Below, in pieces: positions 1 to 10,459 of a stretch of 64,000 nt of DNA. The DNA comes from Moniliella sp. 'wahieum' (lineage: Eukaryota; Basidiomycota; Moniliellomycetes; Moniliellales; Moniliellaceae). The notes beneath the pieces are model-generated. The model was not told where the DNA came from, did no database searches, and was given only the letters and a program-made list of their open reading frames with translations. Location of the stretch: positions 158,575 to 222,574 of the forward strand of contig RSEE01000102.1 of NCBI GenBank assembly GCA_003971905.1, read 5' to 3'. The number at the start of each line of letters is the position of its first letter. The stretch's first letter is position 1. The translations under genes were made by a program, and so were the position numbers.

Positions 1-664
1 GACGGGCCGACAGACGTCGCCACGGCACTGGAAGCTCAGCGGCCTAGTTATTTGGGCCAGCCGACTTGGGCTTTTGGGTGGGGAGGCGACTATTGTCGCA
101 CGGAGCATGGCCCTTCGGCCACGATACCTATAATTTAGCCACAACCATCATGCTCATGCAGGCATCACACTCGGTTGGCCTGCGGAGCATGCTCTACTGG
201 GCATGTGTGGAGCAGGCGGGCCTTAGCTTGGGTCGGACCATCTGGTGTCCGCCGCAGCCCGTGACAAGCAGCGAGTATTGAGTACGAGGAAGTGCTATCG
301 GACTCATGATATTCTTAATTGTGTCTTCGCAGCCTCCGCTTGCTTCTGTTGGGGGGGCAGCACTAGGCTTCCCCTGCACCCCTCGGTGGATTGGTGACGG
401 CGCTCTCGCTTAGCCGGTCGAAAGAGTTCCTCTCGCAGGCCGCGCGCACGCCTTGCTCGCTCCATCTCCCTTCTCTCTCTCTCTCGTCTCCTTTCCTTCA
501 TGCAAGTGTTGCTTGAAAACTTGTGGCTCACCCCTTTGCCTTCACGCCTGTCTGATATCGAGCCTGCCACCTCTGGACCACCGATCATCGATCGACCACT
601 CCGCCTTGTGCCACGGTTACTCTTTGCACCACCGCTCGATATAGAAAGTAGAGATCGAGTACTC
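1..664. other. Gene-free left edge
   Basis: No recognisable gene. The stretch holds only short chance reading frames and a CT-rich patch near 465-500. It lies downstream of the stop codon of the leftward methyltransferase gene, so it may include its 3' UTR. Confidence 0.5.
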
Positions 665-1892
665 TCAGGCAGTACTCCTACGTCCTACGTACAACGCCAA
701 CACTGATGCCCGCTGCGTCTGCTGGCGCCACCGTGCATTGCGCTCACGTGACCTGCGCCCGCTCCAGCAGCCACACACACTCCAGTGCGCCCGCTCGTCG
801 TACTCGGGCTCGAGCGCTGGCCGCGCCGTCTGGGCGGGCGGGAGGCGCAGCCTGCTGCCGTCCCACTGCGGCAGGTCCGGGTCGCCGCGCCAGCCCACGG
901 AGCGCACCTCACCCCCCGGCGCCAGGTACCGTTCCCACACGCCCTGCGCAGGCGCCTCCCGGTCCGGCACGAGCCCCGCCTGCGCGGCCAGCGCGACAAA
1001 CGTAGCCAGCGGTCGTCGTCCCGTGTGCAAGCCCGAGATGATCAGGACCTTGCCTCGGGGCGCGCAGCGCGAGCAGCGTAGTCAGCAGCGCTTCGTGCGC
1101 CGATGTCATCCACAGCACGTCCGAGCATAGAATTAGGTCGTACCCCCGCCCTTGGGTCCAGCCGCGCGCGGCTTGCATCTGCTCCTCGTTGCCCCACAGC
1201 AGCGCTTGCGCCTCGGCGCGGGTCCCGCTTGGTCGGTTGCGGTCCACGTTCGCCTTCAAGCACGCAAGAAGCTTCTCATCCGGGTAGTCTGTTGCCAGGC
1301 TCTGTCCCACACACACACATCCCACAAAAACAGATGGTTAGTGAGGGAGTGCCATCGGTATCGGGCAGGAGATGGATCGGGGGGGGCATCCCGCGTTCCA
1401 ACCCCGGCTACGCGCAACAGCGAGCAAAGATCAATGCAGGGCGCGGAGACGTACGAGAGAAGCTCCGAGCTGGGCGGCTACCAGGCTGGGCAGGCCGGTG
1501 CCCGAGCCTAGTTCCAGCACGGCTTTGGAGCGCACGTCGAGGGCGGTGCGGATGTGGGCGTGGGGCGGGGGAAGCGATGTGAGTTCGCGGCCGCGGCCAA
1601 GGTGCACGTCGGCCAAGAGCTGGGCCATGGTCCGCCCACTGGCCCATTGGTACTGCGCCGCAATCTTGGTGTTGGCAGCATCGACGTCGGGGACGGAAAA
1701 GTGCAGGTCGTGGGCGAGGGCAGGATGGGAAAAGGCGAGATGAGCATGGGCGCTGCCCTCGGCAGGCTGGGACAGACCAAAGATGCTGCCCAAGGCATCC
1801 TCAAACACGTCGCTGGCGTCGAGCTCGGCAGGAGATGGAGACGGAGAGGGAGATGGAGATGGGATGGACAGCGGCGCGGTGGTGACAGCCAT
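665..1892 (-). CDS. EFM7: Efm7/Nnt1-like S-adenosylmethionine methyltransferase
   Basis: Seven-beta-strand methyltransferase of the fungal Nnt1/Efm7 type, which in yeast methylates the N-terminus and Lys3 of elongation factor 1A in the cytosol. Visible marks are a Ser-Pro dipeptide repeat near the N-terminus, a segment reading QYQWASGRTMAQLL, the SAM-binding motif VLELGSGTGLPSLVAAQLGA, then TDYPD for the second acidic SAM contact and YDLILCSDVLWM. The start is the ATG at 1892; the frame is also open upstream but has only GTG. One intron fits 1302-1454 (GTACGT donor, CTAAC branch site, GGGACAG acceptor). A one-base deletion near 1035 breaks the frame just after the SDVLW region; the next frame continues with ISGLHTGRRP and runs to the TGA at 665-667. 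The gene is divergent from the Ssn6 gene. The family assignment is firm; the exact substrate is inferred. Confidence 0.8.
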
Positions 1893-2523
1893 GGGTGGGG
1901 CGGAGCTGATGGCCACGGCTGCGGCTGGGTGGCAGCGGCCGAAGACAGGAAGGAGCAGACCTAAGGCCTAAAGCCAAGACTGGCGAGGTGGTCTCGGTGT
2001 GTTACTCGGTGGCGCCTCTAGCTCTGGGATTCTGAGATCGGAAATTGAAGCCGAAAGCGGAAGTGTGGCAGTGTGGCAGCGTGTCACATGTCAGGGTGTA
2101 CGTAGCATCATGATGCATGAGCATGATCATGCACCAGCGCCGCCGCGTTTTGTCTTTGTCTCGCGCACCACCACAGCGCCAGTGCGTGGGCGTGCGTGCA
2201 GCTTGCAGGCTAGGTGGGGGAGGACACAGTTCCAATGCCCGGCACCCTCGCACTGCAACAGGCGGCGTGTGGAGACATGCGGCGATGCGAGCCTCTCGGC
2301 TGTCTGTCGCACAGCAACGTTATGCGTTATGCGGTACGCAGTGCCTGGTGCGTCCTGCGTCTCACACACTCCTCCCTGGTGGCCGTCACGCGTCACCTTC
2401 TTCCTTCCGGCCCACTTGAGCCGCAATCCTCCGCCGCCGTCCGCCCCCGCTCCTCGCCTGCAAACAGCCCCGCTCGCCCATGCCCTACCCACTTGCCCCC
2501 TCCCACCGCCCCCCGGCGCCCCC
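1893..2523. promoter_or_regulatory. Divergent intergenic region between the Efm7 and Ssn6 genes
   Basis: This stretch separates two divergently transcribed genes and must carry both promoters. No TATA box is evident. It contains palindrome-rich words that recur elsewhere in the window: a TGTCACATGTCA segment near 2083-2097, an overlapping ATGATGCATGAGCATGATCA run at about 2108-2136, and a CGTTATGCGTTATGCGG run near 2319-2336. Confidence 0.45.
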
Positions 2524-2605
2524 ATGTCCATGTCCATGTCCATGTCCACGCCCATGCCCATGCCCATGGCCCTGCAGACGCACATGTCCATGCCCCTGGG
2601 CGCCC

Positions 2606-2640
<35 letters not shown>

Positions 2641-2645
2641 CGCCC
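2518..2645 (+). repeat. Coding hexanucleotide repeat (CCCATG/TCCATG)n
   Basis: Two blocks of hexamers, about 2521-2570 and 2603-2645, separated by a more complex stretch. In the Ssn6 frame they encode alternating Met-Ser and Met-Pro. Because the unit is six bases, copy-number change keeps the frame. Confidence 0.9.
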
Positions 2646-4218
2646 CGCCCCCCCACCCAGTCCTGCCCGCCCGCCCTCGGCGTCGAGCCACGTGGCCCGG
2701 CTGACCCAGCAGCTGACGCGCGCCAACGTCGATACCTGGCTGGCGATTGCCTCGGCCATTGTCGCTGTTGGCGGAGAGGGCGCGCCGAAAGATGCGCTGG
2801 CGTCAGTGCAGCATGCGCTGCGCCACGACCCACAGTCTGCAGCGGCCTACCGTGTGTTGGGACGCGTGTACCTCGACCTGGGCCAGCAGCCAGACGACGC
2901 CATCACCGCCCTTCACACCTCCCTCTCCCTCGCGCCGGACGAAGGCGCAACGTATCAAATCTTAGGCGACGCGTACCTTACCTTGGACCAGCTCAAGCCC
3001 GCGTACGAAGCGTACCAACAAGCTCTGCGTCTGCTGCCGGACCCCGACGTACCCGAACTGTGGTACCCGATCGGCATGCTGTACGAGCGCTATGGCTCGC
3101 TCGAGTACGCCCAACAGGCACTGGAGCACGTCGTGGCCCTTGTCACCCAGTCGCAAGACAGGGAGGACGAGAGGATACGTCACGTGCTCGCGAGCCCCGC
3201 ACGCTTCCCTCACCTTCCCGAGGTGTTGTATCGTCTCGGCTTACTCTATCGCCAACAAGGCATGTACCCCGAGAGTGTCCGCGCCTTTCTCTCTCGTCGA
3301 CGCGCCGCCGGCCCAGCTAACCAGGGGCGACGTGTACTTGGAACTGGGACAAGTGTATGCGCTGGCGGAGGAGTGTAGTTCGGCGCGGGACGCGTTGGAG
3401 CGCGCGTTGACCGCCTCGCCCGCGACCCAGCTGCAAGCTCATCAAGCTCTGGCCTCGCTCTACCTGTCCCGCTACACGGGCCTGCTGGACCTGGACCAGG
3501 CCAGGACGCACATCCTTGCTGCGCAGCAAGGTGCGCCCATCGACCCTGATCCCGTCCTGGCCGCCCGCACAGCCTACCTCTCTGGCCGCTTGCACGCCGA
3601 GCACGACCAGGTAACCGAAGCGTTTTCAGCGTACCAACAAGCCATTCGGCTTGCGCCACAAGACGCGCGGATCTGGACCGCGATCGGCGTACTGTACTAC
3701 CACACCAACCAAGCTGAAGACAGCTTATTTGCCCTGGCCCAGGCGGCCCAACTGGCACCCACGTTGCCCGAACCGTGGTTCAACCTCGGATGCTTGTACC
3801 TCCACACCCCGGACCGCTCCGACGACGCCCACCAGGCACTCCGGCGCGCCCAATCCGCTGCCGCGGGCCCAGGCGCTCGCATGGACCACTTACGCGCTTG
3901 CTTGCCGACTGGGACCGCGCAGAACCCGTGGACATTGATACCCTCGTCCCGCTTCCTCCCACGGACGAGACGGCGCATGGTGCGACGCCCAAAGGAGCCG
4001 ATGCGGACACGGAAGCGGACGCGCAAGCGCCAGTGGAAGCGCCAGTGGAAGCGCGAGCGCCAGCAGGCGCAGGCGCAGGCGCAGGCGCAGGTACAGGTAC
4101 AGGTCCCGGCGACAGGGACGGTGCGGCGGTGGATGCGTTGCTGGGCTTGGCCTCGGCGCGCTTCTCGCCCAAAAAGAAGCTCGTGTCGCCGCGGCGGGGC
4201 GGAGGTAGGTGGGCCTAG
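2524..4218 (+). CDS. SSN6: Ssn6/Cyc8-like TPR transcriptional corepressor
   Basis: Tetratricopeptide protein matching the Cyc8 half of the Tup1-Cyc8 corepressor, which is recruited by DNA-binding proteins to repress glucose- and stress-regulated genes. Successive TPRs are visible: ALRHDPQSAAAYRVLGRVYL, DEGATYQILGDAYL, LWYPIGMLYERYGSLEYAQQ (a Cyc8 signature), DVYLELGQVYALAEE, ARIWTAIGVLYYHTNQAEDS and EPWFNLGCLYLHT. A Met-Pro/Met-Ser repeat encoded by CCCATG hexamers precedes the TPR block; I chose the first ATG of that run (2524), but an upstream exon is possible. Two compensating frame breaks lie near 3285 and 3890. The tail is a short Ala/Gly-Thr repeat ending in SPKKKLVSPRRGGG; the long Gln-rich tails of yeast Cyc8 are absent. 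The stop codon falls inside the first unit of the 13-bp minisatellite that follows. Confidence 0.85.
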
Positions 4219-4299
4219 GCGGTGGGCCTAGGCGGTGGTCCTAGGCGGTGGGCCTAGGCGGTGGTCCTAGGCGGTGGGCCTAGGCGGTGGTCCTAGGCG
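4209..4299. repeat. 13-bp minisatellite, seven units
   Basis: Seven head-to-tail copies of GTGGGCCTAGGCG, units 3, 5 and 7 carrying T instead of G at the fifth base. Each unit contains the palindrome CCTAGG. The Ssn6 stop codon (4216-4218) is the TAG inside unit 1, so the array begins in the coding region and continues into the 3' UTR. Confidence 0.95.
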
Positions 4300-5270
4300 G
4301 TGGCGGTTGGTTTGTTCGCTGTCGTCGGCCCCGCGGCGAACGCGGCTGATGCGGGGCGCCAAAAGGCCCTTGGCTGGGCTTGCTTGTAGCATACATATGC
4401 CAGTGTACACCTACATGAGGGCTGTGCTGGGTAGCGGGGCGGGGGTAGATAGAGTAGATGCCACATGGGACGTGGGAGATAGGTGGAGAGAGGGACAGCG
4501 GCTGGGGAAAGCTGAAAGGTTCCACATTCGCCGGAAGAAATGGCAAGCTGCAAGCGGGATGGCTGAAATTGCACCTTGCACCTGTGTCATGATGGCATGG
4601 AAATGGTGGTTCTGACAGAAAGGAACGTCTCGAGCAGCCAGTAGCTAGCAAAGAGAACCAGTAGCAGGCGCTGCGCTGGCTAGTGACGCTAGTGATAGTG
4701 ACGCGTGGCTGGCGGCTGGGCCGGGGAGTGTCGCATGTCGCAGTGGCCCAAGCCAGGCGGAAAAAGGGCGCAGGGCGTGGTGTGGTGGGCTGACCGGTGA
4801 CTAGTGACTAGTGCCTGCCGGGTTGCAGGGTAGCGCCCCCAGGCCCCCACTGCCCCAGCCGCTGGACAGCGCAGCGCAGCGCCAGTGTCAGCACGGGCCC
4901 TGCACCCGCACGCCTCACGCCTCACGCGTGGGGCGCTGGGCTGGCCAAGTATGAATATGAATATGACGTGGGACGCGTGATGCAGATGGACACCTGCCAA
5001 TATCCAACGCATCTTTGCTGTGCGCTGCTACGCCGTAGCCCCGAGCCCAGCCTCTATAATCTCTCGCCGCGCCCAGCCCAGTCCGTTTCCTGTGGCCAGC
5101 TTGCCACCCGTCCTGCTGCCTCTGCCTCGGTCCTTGCCCTCGCCCTCGCCCTCGCCCTCGCCCTCGCCCTCGCCCTCGCCCTCGCCCTCGCCCTCTCCTC
5201 TGCTCTGCCTCCCCCCCATCAAGCCCACGCCGCCGTTGGCCCTGCCCCCGCTTGCCCCTTCCCTTCATCC
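4300..5270. other. Intergenic region upstream of the endosulfine gene, with (GCCCTC)10
   Basis: No supported gene. It contains a run of ten perfect GCCCTC hexamers at 5136-5195, directly in the 5' leader or first exon of the endosulfine gene, and CTAGTGACTAGTG-like words near 4799-4813. The hexamer would encode Ser-Pro or Ala-Leu repeats if translated, but I do not see a convincing coding frame there. Confidence 0.5.
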
Positions 5271-6181
5271 ATGGCTGTACGTCTCCCTACCTCCTCCCTC
5301 TCGCCCCCTCGGCCCGCCGCTTACCTCCCCCCTCTCTCCATCCCAGACCCCCTTCGCAGCGCAAGAAGCCCAGCTGGCGGCGCGCTACGGCGGCAAGCTA
5401 CCCGGTAAGAAACCGTGGCTGCAACAGCGCCTCAAGGAGCGCAAGTACTTTGACTCGGGCGATTACGCGCTGAAGCAAGCAGGCAAGTCGACGGACAGTG
5501 AGGTGGGACAGCAGATTGCCACCCCGCAAGTCCTCGGCGCAGGAACGGTCGATGTGTCGGACGCTGTTACGATGCCCTCTTCCCCGCACGACGTCCAAGC
5601 AGCAGGGTTTAGCTTTGCGAAGGCTACCAAGCCGGACTTGACTGCCGCCAAAGATGAGTTGCCCCCCGACGAGATGGCTCCGTTGTGCCCCCGCCTCGGC
5701 CGACATGTTCGGCCCCAACCGCAACCTCCACCTCGGCCACGGCCACGGCCACGGCCACGGCCTCCGACCCAACCTCCGTTCCCGCCCCAACCTCCACCCC
5801 AGCGCCTACCTCAAACCCCGTCTCTCTTGACCCTCCTTCGTTCCTCTCGTCGTCCCCCACTGCCGAGCTGCTACGGCGTTGCTTCCCTCTTCGTCCTCTC
5901 CCTTTGCGCATGCGTACGATCCGCTGTCCTGTGCCCATGCCCATGCCCAGACCCAGACCCAGACCCACGTGTCCACCATCCCCATTCACCATGCCGGTCT
6001 GCCCCATGGCCGATCGAGCGTCGCGGGCTCCTTCTCCCTCCCTGGTCAGCCGCCGTGGCAGGCAGCCGTGCCCAGCGGCGAACCGATCGAAGAGGACGCC
6101 CAGGGTCAGGCTCGTACTTCCTCCCACCTCTCCAGGGAAAGTTTCTCCGCGGACGAGCTGGAGGACGCCACATTGGACTGA
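5271..6181 (+). CDS. Endosulfine (Igo1/ENSA/ARPP-19) family protein
   Basis: Endosulfines are small phosphoproteins that, once phosphorylated by a Greatwall/Rim15 kinase, inhibit PP2A-B55 and so promote mitotic entry or quiescence. The diagnostic core is present: AARYGGKLPGKKPWLQQRL followed by KYFDSGDYALKQAGK; the serine in FDSGDY is the known kinase target site. The start is a proposal: ATG at 5271 encodes two residues, then an intron at 5277-5346 (GTACGT ... CCAG) leads in phase to the conserved exon. A longer first exon through the GCCCTC repeat cannot be excluded. After the core, the frame must change at least once between about 5690 and 5880; the C-terminal frame ends with an acidic Ser-rich tail (FSADELEDATLD) at the TGA 6179-6181. 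The stretch between is low-complexity Pro/His/Ala, encoded partly by GGCCAC and CCCATG hexamers. Confidence 0.8.
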
Positions 6182-8331
6182 TGACAATGGACGGACGGAT
6201 GGACGGATGGATGGACGGACAGACGGACGGGATCGATGGACTTTTTGTTTGTTTGGGCCTTGTTGGCTCCGTTTGCCAGTTGCTCTTGCCGGTTGCTGCT
6301 TGGACTCCTACGCGCGCACACTTTCATCCATGCTGTCTCTTTTAGCTCTCGGCTCTCGCGCGACGAGGGGGGGAGGTAAGCGCCACCTCGTCCGTAGCTC
6401 GCTAGCGGGTTTGACTTGGCTTGGCTTGGTAGACCTCAGCAGCCACAAGCGGTCGGAAAGGCGAGGTAAGATAGGCCAGACCAGGTGCCAAGGTATACTT
6501 ACGGCTGTGCAGAGGCAGACTGCCCTGCGTATCGCACGGTCGTGCACCTGACACAACGGTGTTACCCAATGCCCCTCTCGGCTGTGGTTAATGATTATGC
6601 ATCATGGGATTGCGGGCCAAGGGGAGGAGCTAAGAACACCAGTGGTACTGGGCTTAACTTCTGTCATACTGCTGTACGCCCTACGGAGAGAGAGACAGTC
6701 AGATGGGGAGGACGGGGTAAGGCCCAAGGTAGGGCAAGGTAGGGGGGAAAGCGAGTAGGACAGTGGGATCCGGGACACCGGGGAGGACTGTGCCTGACCT
6801 CAGAGGTCAGGGCCTCAGTAGGGGTCGGTTTGGGTTAGGGCGGTGAGGTGAACCGTTAAACGAGGTTAAACGTTAACGTATTATGAACACGGTGAATGTT
6901 GAATGCACATGTCACATGTCACATGCCATATTCATAGTGGGACAAGTGACGTCACTTGTGACAGAGGGGCGTGGGACAGGTGCCCGGTGCAACGTGCACC
7001 CCGCGGCGGAGCCAATAAGACAACGATTAAACGTTAAACACAGCGCAGTTGGCTGATCCTGCCGTCGGCACTGCCCCTGTCTGCTCCTGCCTCACACGCT
7101 CACACTGTGCACTACACCCTACTCAAGCCCTCAGGCCTCACTCCGTCCTCGTACTATTCACTATAGTCACTAGTCACTAGTCATGGTCACTTGCCCCTGT
7201 CTGTGACCTTCATGGGGGAGGCAACGGCACCAAAAGAAGGAGAGAGAACAGAGAGGGATATCCACAGCGTACCCCAAACACAGCGTCACGACCTTACAAA
7301 AACCAAAACAGACTGTTGTGTATAGAGCTGCTGGAACTAACAGCTCTGGCATCAATATCAATAGACATTGCTCACGCTCATCCCATAGCGCGCAAAGCCA
7401 GCTGTAATAACCTGCTAGAACCCCATCATCGACATCATCATTTCCATGCCACAGGTGGACGGAGGATGGGCCCTGCGCCCTGGTAGCCACCCTACGGCAC
7501 TGTGATAGTAAGGATACTCAGCGCTCAGTCTGAGCGCTCAGCCTCAGCGCTCAGCAAACTGGCTAAGATGCAAGTGCTGTCAAGAAGCACTAAAATGCAT
7601 AACGCGTAGTGGCCATGGTGGCTGGAGACCGATCATCGTCAGCCTTGCGGGCAGAGCCACCAGAGTGTTTAATGAGACCAAGTTAGTGAACATTGAACGT
7701 GTTGAACCCAGACTAGTAGTAAATGTAGTGAAGACCGCCTCCGCCAGCCCCCACCTCTCCCCTCTAAATCCCTACCACCGAAAACAATAGGCGGAGAATA
7801 GGGCAATCCGAGGAGGGGGTGGCGACTAACAGCAGCTCTATGGGGCCGGACCCACACGCCCCGCCAGGCATAAGCTTCGCATCCCCTTGAGTCTAGCTCT
7901 CTTCTGCATCCATATATCGTTGGCAGAGCTTAAGTCTGGGACAAAAAACGCTACGCCTAAACCGACCCGTTCGTCTTTGCGTGTACTGCTTGGTAGCGCC
8001 AACCCCGCTTAAAGAACCGGGGGAATCGCCAGGAGATCAGGACCCTCCGGTGCCCGCCATCCGTTCCCATACCCGAGGTAGCGCGTGTGGATACGGATGG
8101 ACGTGGTAGACATCCGAGCGAGGAGCCACTTCCATTCAGAGTCAGTATTAGCCAAATGTCACCGAATGACTAAGCTCGCTCCAATTTCCAATTCTGCATC
8201 CGTGTCTCTTCGCTCTTCCCTTCCCTTTTGCTTCTGTTCTCTGCCTGATGCCTTCTGTTTCCTCCCCGAACGATCTCTGCCTTTCCCCCGCCTCTGACAA
8301 GACCTTGGTCTCCCTCGTTTAGCCCCGACTG
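6182..8331. other. Gene-poor intergenic region
   Basis: About 2.1 kb without a supported gene. It is rich in short palindromic words: GGTTAAACGTTAACG near 6864-6878, GTCACATGTCACATG near 6909-6925, GTGACGTCACTTGTGAC near 6946-6962, CACTAGTCACTAGTCATGG near 7169-7187, and a cluster of GCGCTCAG/CTGAGCGC words at about 7516-7555. GC content drops between about 7240 and 8300. I see no tRNA or coding signal. Confidence 0.5.
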
Positions 8332-9335
8332 TTACACCAAAGACTTCCAGTGCCCAAGCATCTTTTGCCCGCTGTCTTGGAGCAGTAGTATCCTCGCGTC
8401 GTCAAGACCAGGAAACGGCGCTTGAGTGCGTCCTTGGTGCTTGACGTTCTTGTCGCATTCTGCTTGCTCCAGCAGCCGAATCAGCTCCTTCTCCCGGAGT
8501 TCCGAAGGCGGCGCGGTGCTCTCATGTACCACCCTCCGGTTCGCGCTCTGCGCCTCCTGCGATCCCGTGTCGCGCAGCGTGTGGTCTACCTGCATTCCTG
8601 ATCCTCCGAGTGCTCCGGGCCCCATCACGCGGTAGTCGGTGAACAGTGCCCTCCTCCCGCGCCTCGTCCCCTCCTCTTCCTCCACCATAGGTTCGTTGCG
8701 GACGTGGGTGTCGGGGATGGAGCGTATGAGCTGGAGAATGGGCTTCCGCACTGCCTCATGCAACGCACCAAACTTGCTAGGTTGATGTTGAGGCCTGTGA
8801 CGCGTCGTTTTCCAAAATCTCCGCAGCTAGGCCGGTAATGCCTGGCTCTGGTCCGAACATCGTAATGTCGTCCAGGTACGCCATCACCACTTGCCCCGGC
8901 GGCAGATCCCTTTCCAACTTCTCCAGCGCGGGCCGCACTGCAATGGAGAAGAAAAAAGGCGGCGAGGGGATCGCCCTGCCGAACGCCCTCTTCCGACAGA
9001 AGGCCTGTCTCATTTCCGCCCGACGCAACCCAAAGCTGGGTGGGGGTACATACCATAGATCCTTCGACCCAACGAGAGGAGATGGGGGCGAAGCTGTGGA
9101 GCACCTTGGCGGATGTGCGACGGCGCACAGTGTTGAAGGCATTGGTAAAGTCGAGCATGGCGACGTGGTTGAAGTCGCCCACAGTTCCACATCGATCTCC
9201 CTGCCTGTCGTTGTCATGCTCTCGACCATCCGTACGATAGACTCCACCCCGTTGGGCGATGATATTCCCAGCTGAGTGGGGAGAAGCCAGCTATTCGGGG
9301 CGATCGTTGGAGCGATGCCTTTGGCCCACAGACGA
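8332..9335 (-). mobile_element. Decayed non-LTR (LINE) reverse transcriptase, 3' part
   Basis: On the minus strand the sequence reads, from 9335 leftward, SRLWAKGIAPTIAP..., then GVESIVRMVES, HVAMLDFTNAFNTVRR (RT motif with catalytic Asp), GVRQGDPL and MAYLDDITMFG (the YLDD-type catalytic box), then GLNINLA and a Leu-rich tail to about 8332. This is the palm and thumb of a non-LTR reverse transcriptase. Frames change several times and a stop interrupts the tail, so the copy is not functional as read. No endonuclease domain, target-site duplication or poly(A) tract was found. It is adjoined head-to-head by its own upstream part on the other strand (9360-9713). Confidence 0.8.
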
Positions 9336-9359
9336 GAGAGTTATAGTATACACCTCATC

Positions 9360-9713
9360 CTACCCACCCAGTGGTACCGCCGGGCGCTACCCTCACCGAC
9401 GTGACGGACAGTAACCGCACCGTGGTGGACTTGGACAAAATTGCTGCTTTGATTGGCACATTCAGACAGGAGTTGGGGCAGGTCTATCCGGGTGGACCCA
9501 GCCCTTCCTACGTGCGGTCCTCGAATGCGACCGCTTCTCGTTGATTTTCTCACCGCCCTCACCAAGAGTATATTTACCACGACACTGCCCCAGGCCGTGA
9601 GCTCCTGTTGGCCTCCCGTCTTGCCCCGCTGGAGAAGGCATCGGGAGGTATCCACCCCATCGCCTGTGGGGAGCTGATCTATCTCGACGAGGACGGTCTT
9701 GGAGAGGATACAT
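9360..9713 (+). mobile_element. Inverted 5' part of the same LINE
   Basis: On the plus strand the frames read TVVDLDKIAALIGTFRQELG, then ELLLASRLAPLEKASGG and IHPIACGELIY, which is the segment that normally lies just before the RT core in LINE polymerases (the 'GG-RPIA-GE' region). It ends exactly where the minus-strand fragment would resume in an intact polymerase (the RLWAKG region). A stop and a frame change interrupt it near 9541. Orientation opposite to the neighbouring RT fragment indicates a 5' inversion. Confidence 0.7.
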
Positions 9714-10459
9714 GATGGTAACCCTTCAAATATATTTGAACCGCCTTTGGCCTTGCTGTCTTTCTGGTTGTTTGGTGTGCCGGGCAGGCAGTGGGGGTAG
9801 GCGCGGTTAGTAGATACGAGATCAGCTCGATCAGCTTGACGGATGGCGCAGGCGCTCAGGCCGGCGGGTATAAGTTTCTTGTGTACCTCGCTCGGTAGTA
9901 CATGGCAACCATGGTTCATGCATGTTTTGCTCCGTTCAAATAATCGAAACAAATAAACGTCGGTGGTAGTCAAGCCGTGATGCGATGCGTGACGTGATGG
10001 TTTGCTGTGGGCAATGTGATAAGTAACTGAGCACGCGGGGAGTGTACTGGTGCCTGAGGATTCCTGCGGTGATCGATGATCTGATCGATGATCGACATCC
10101 CGGTACCAGCACGTCATGGCCCGCGTAACACACTGCCCCCCAGCCCGAGCACGCATGCTTGTTTGTCCTGTCTGGCTGGCAGTGCTGCAGTGCCTGGGCT
10201 GCAGGGCTCCGCCTGCTCCAGCTCGCCCGCGGCACGCAACGGCAGCAGACGATACGCGGCCGTTAGCGCCTTTTAGCCCCGGCATGCTGTATCTCCGTTG
10301 TGGGCTTTTTTCTTCTTCCCGACTCCTGCTGTCTCTTCCACCATATTGTAAAGACAGCTCCTCGCGCCTCCTTGAGCGTTCACCTCCTCTCCCGCCCCTT
10401 GGTCCCTGTTCCTTTCCCCCTACGCATCCTCTCTGTCCCCCTTGTGTACCACCACGGCC
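9714..10459. other. Intergenic region upstream of MsrA
   Basis: No supported gene. A 406-residue minus-strand open frame crosses the region but is low-complexity and antisense to MsrA and the LINE fragment. A tandem GATCGATGAT run lies near 10070-10092. The CT-rich stretch at about 10320-10445 probably belongs to the MsrA promoter. Confidence 0.45.

Noticed and set aside
4209-4299. Tandem array as a CRISPR-like locus
   Set aside because: Units are contiguous 13-mers without spacers and the organism is a eukaryote.
6832-6841. GGGTTAGGGC as an interstitial telomere repeat
   Set aside because: Only a single TTAGGG unit; expected by chance in GC-rich DNA.
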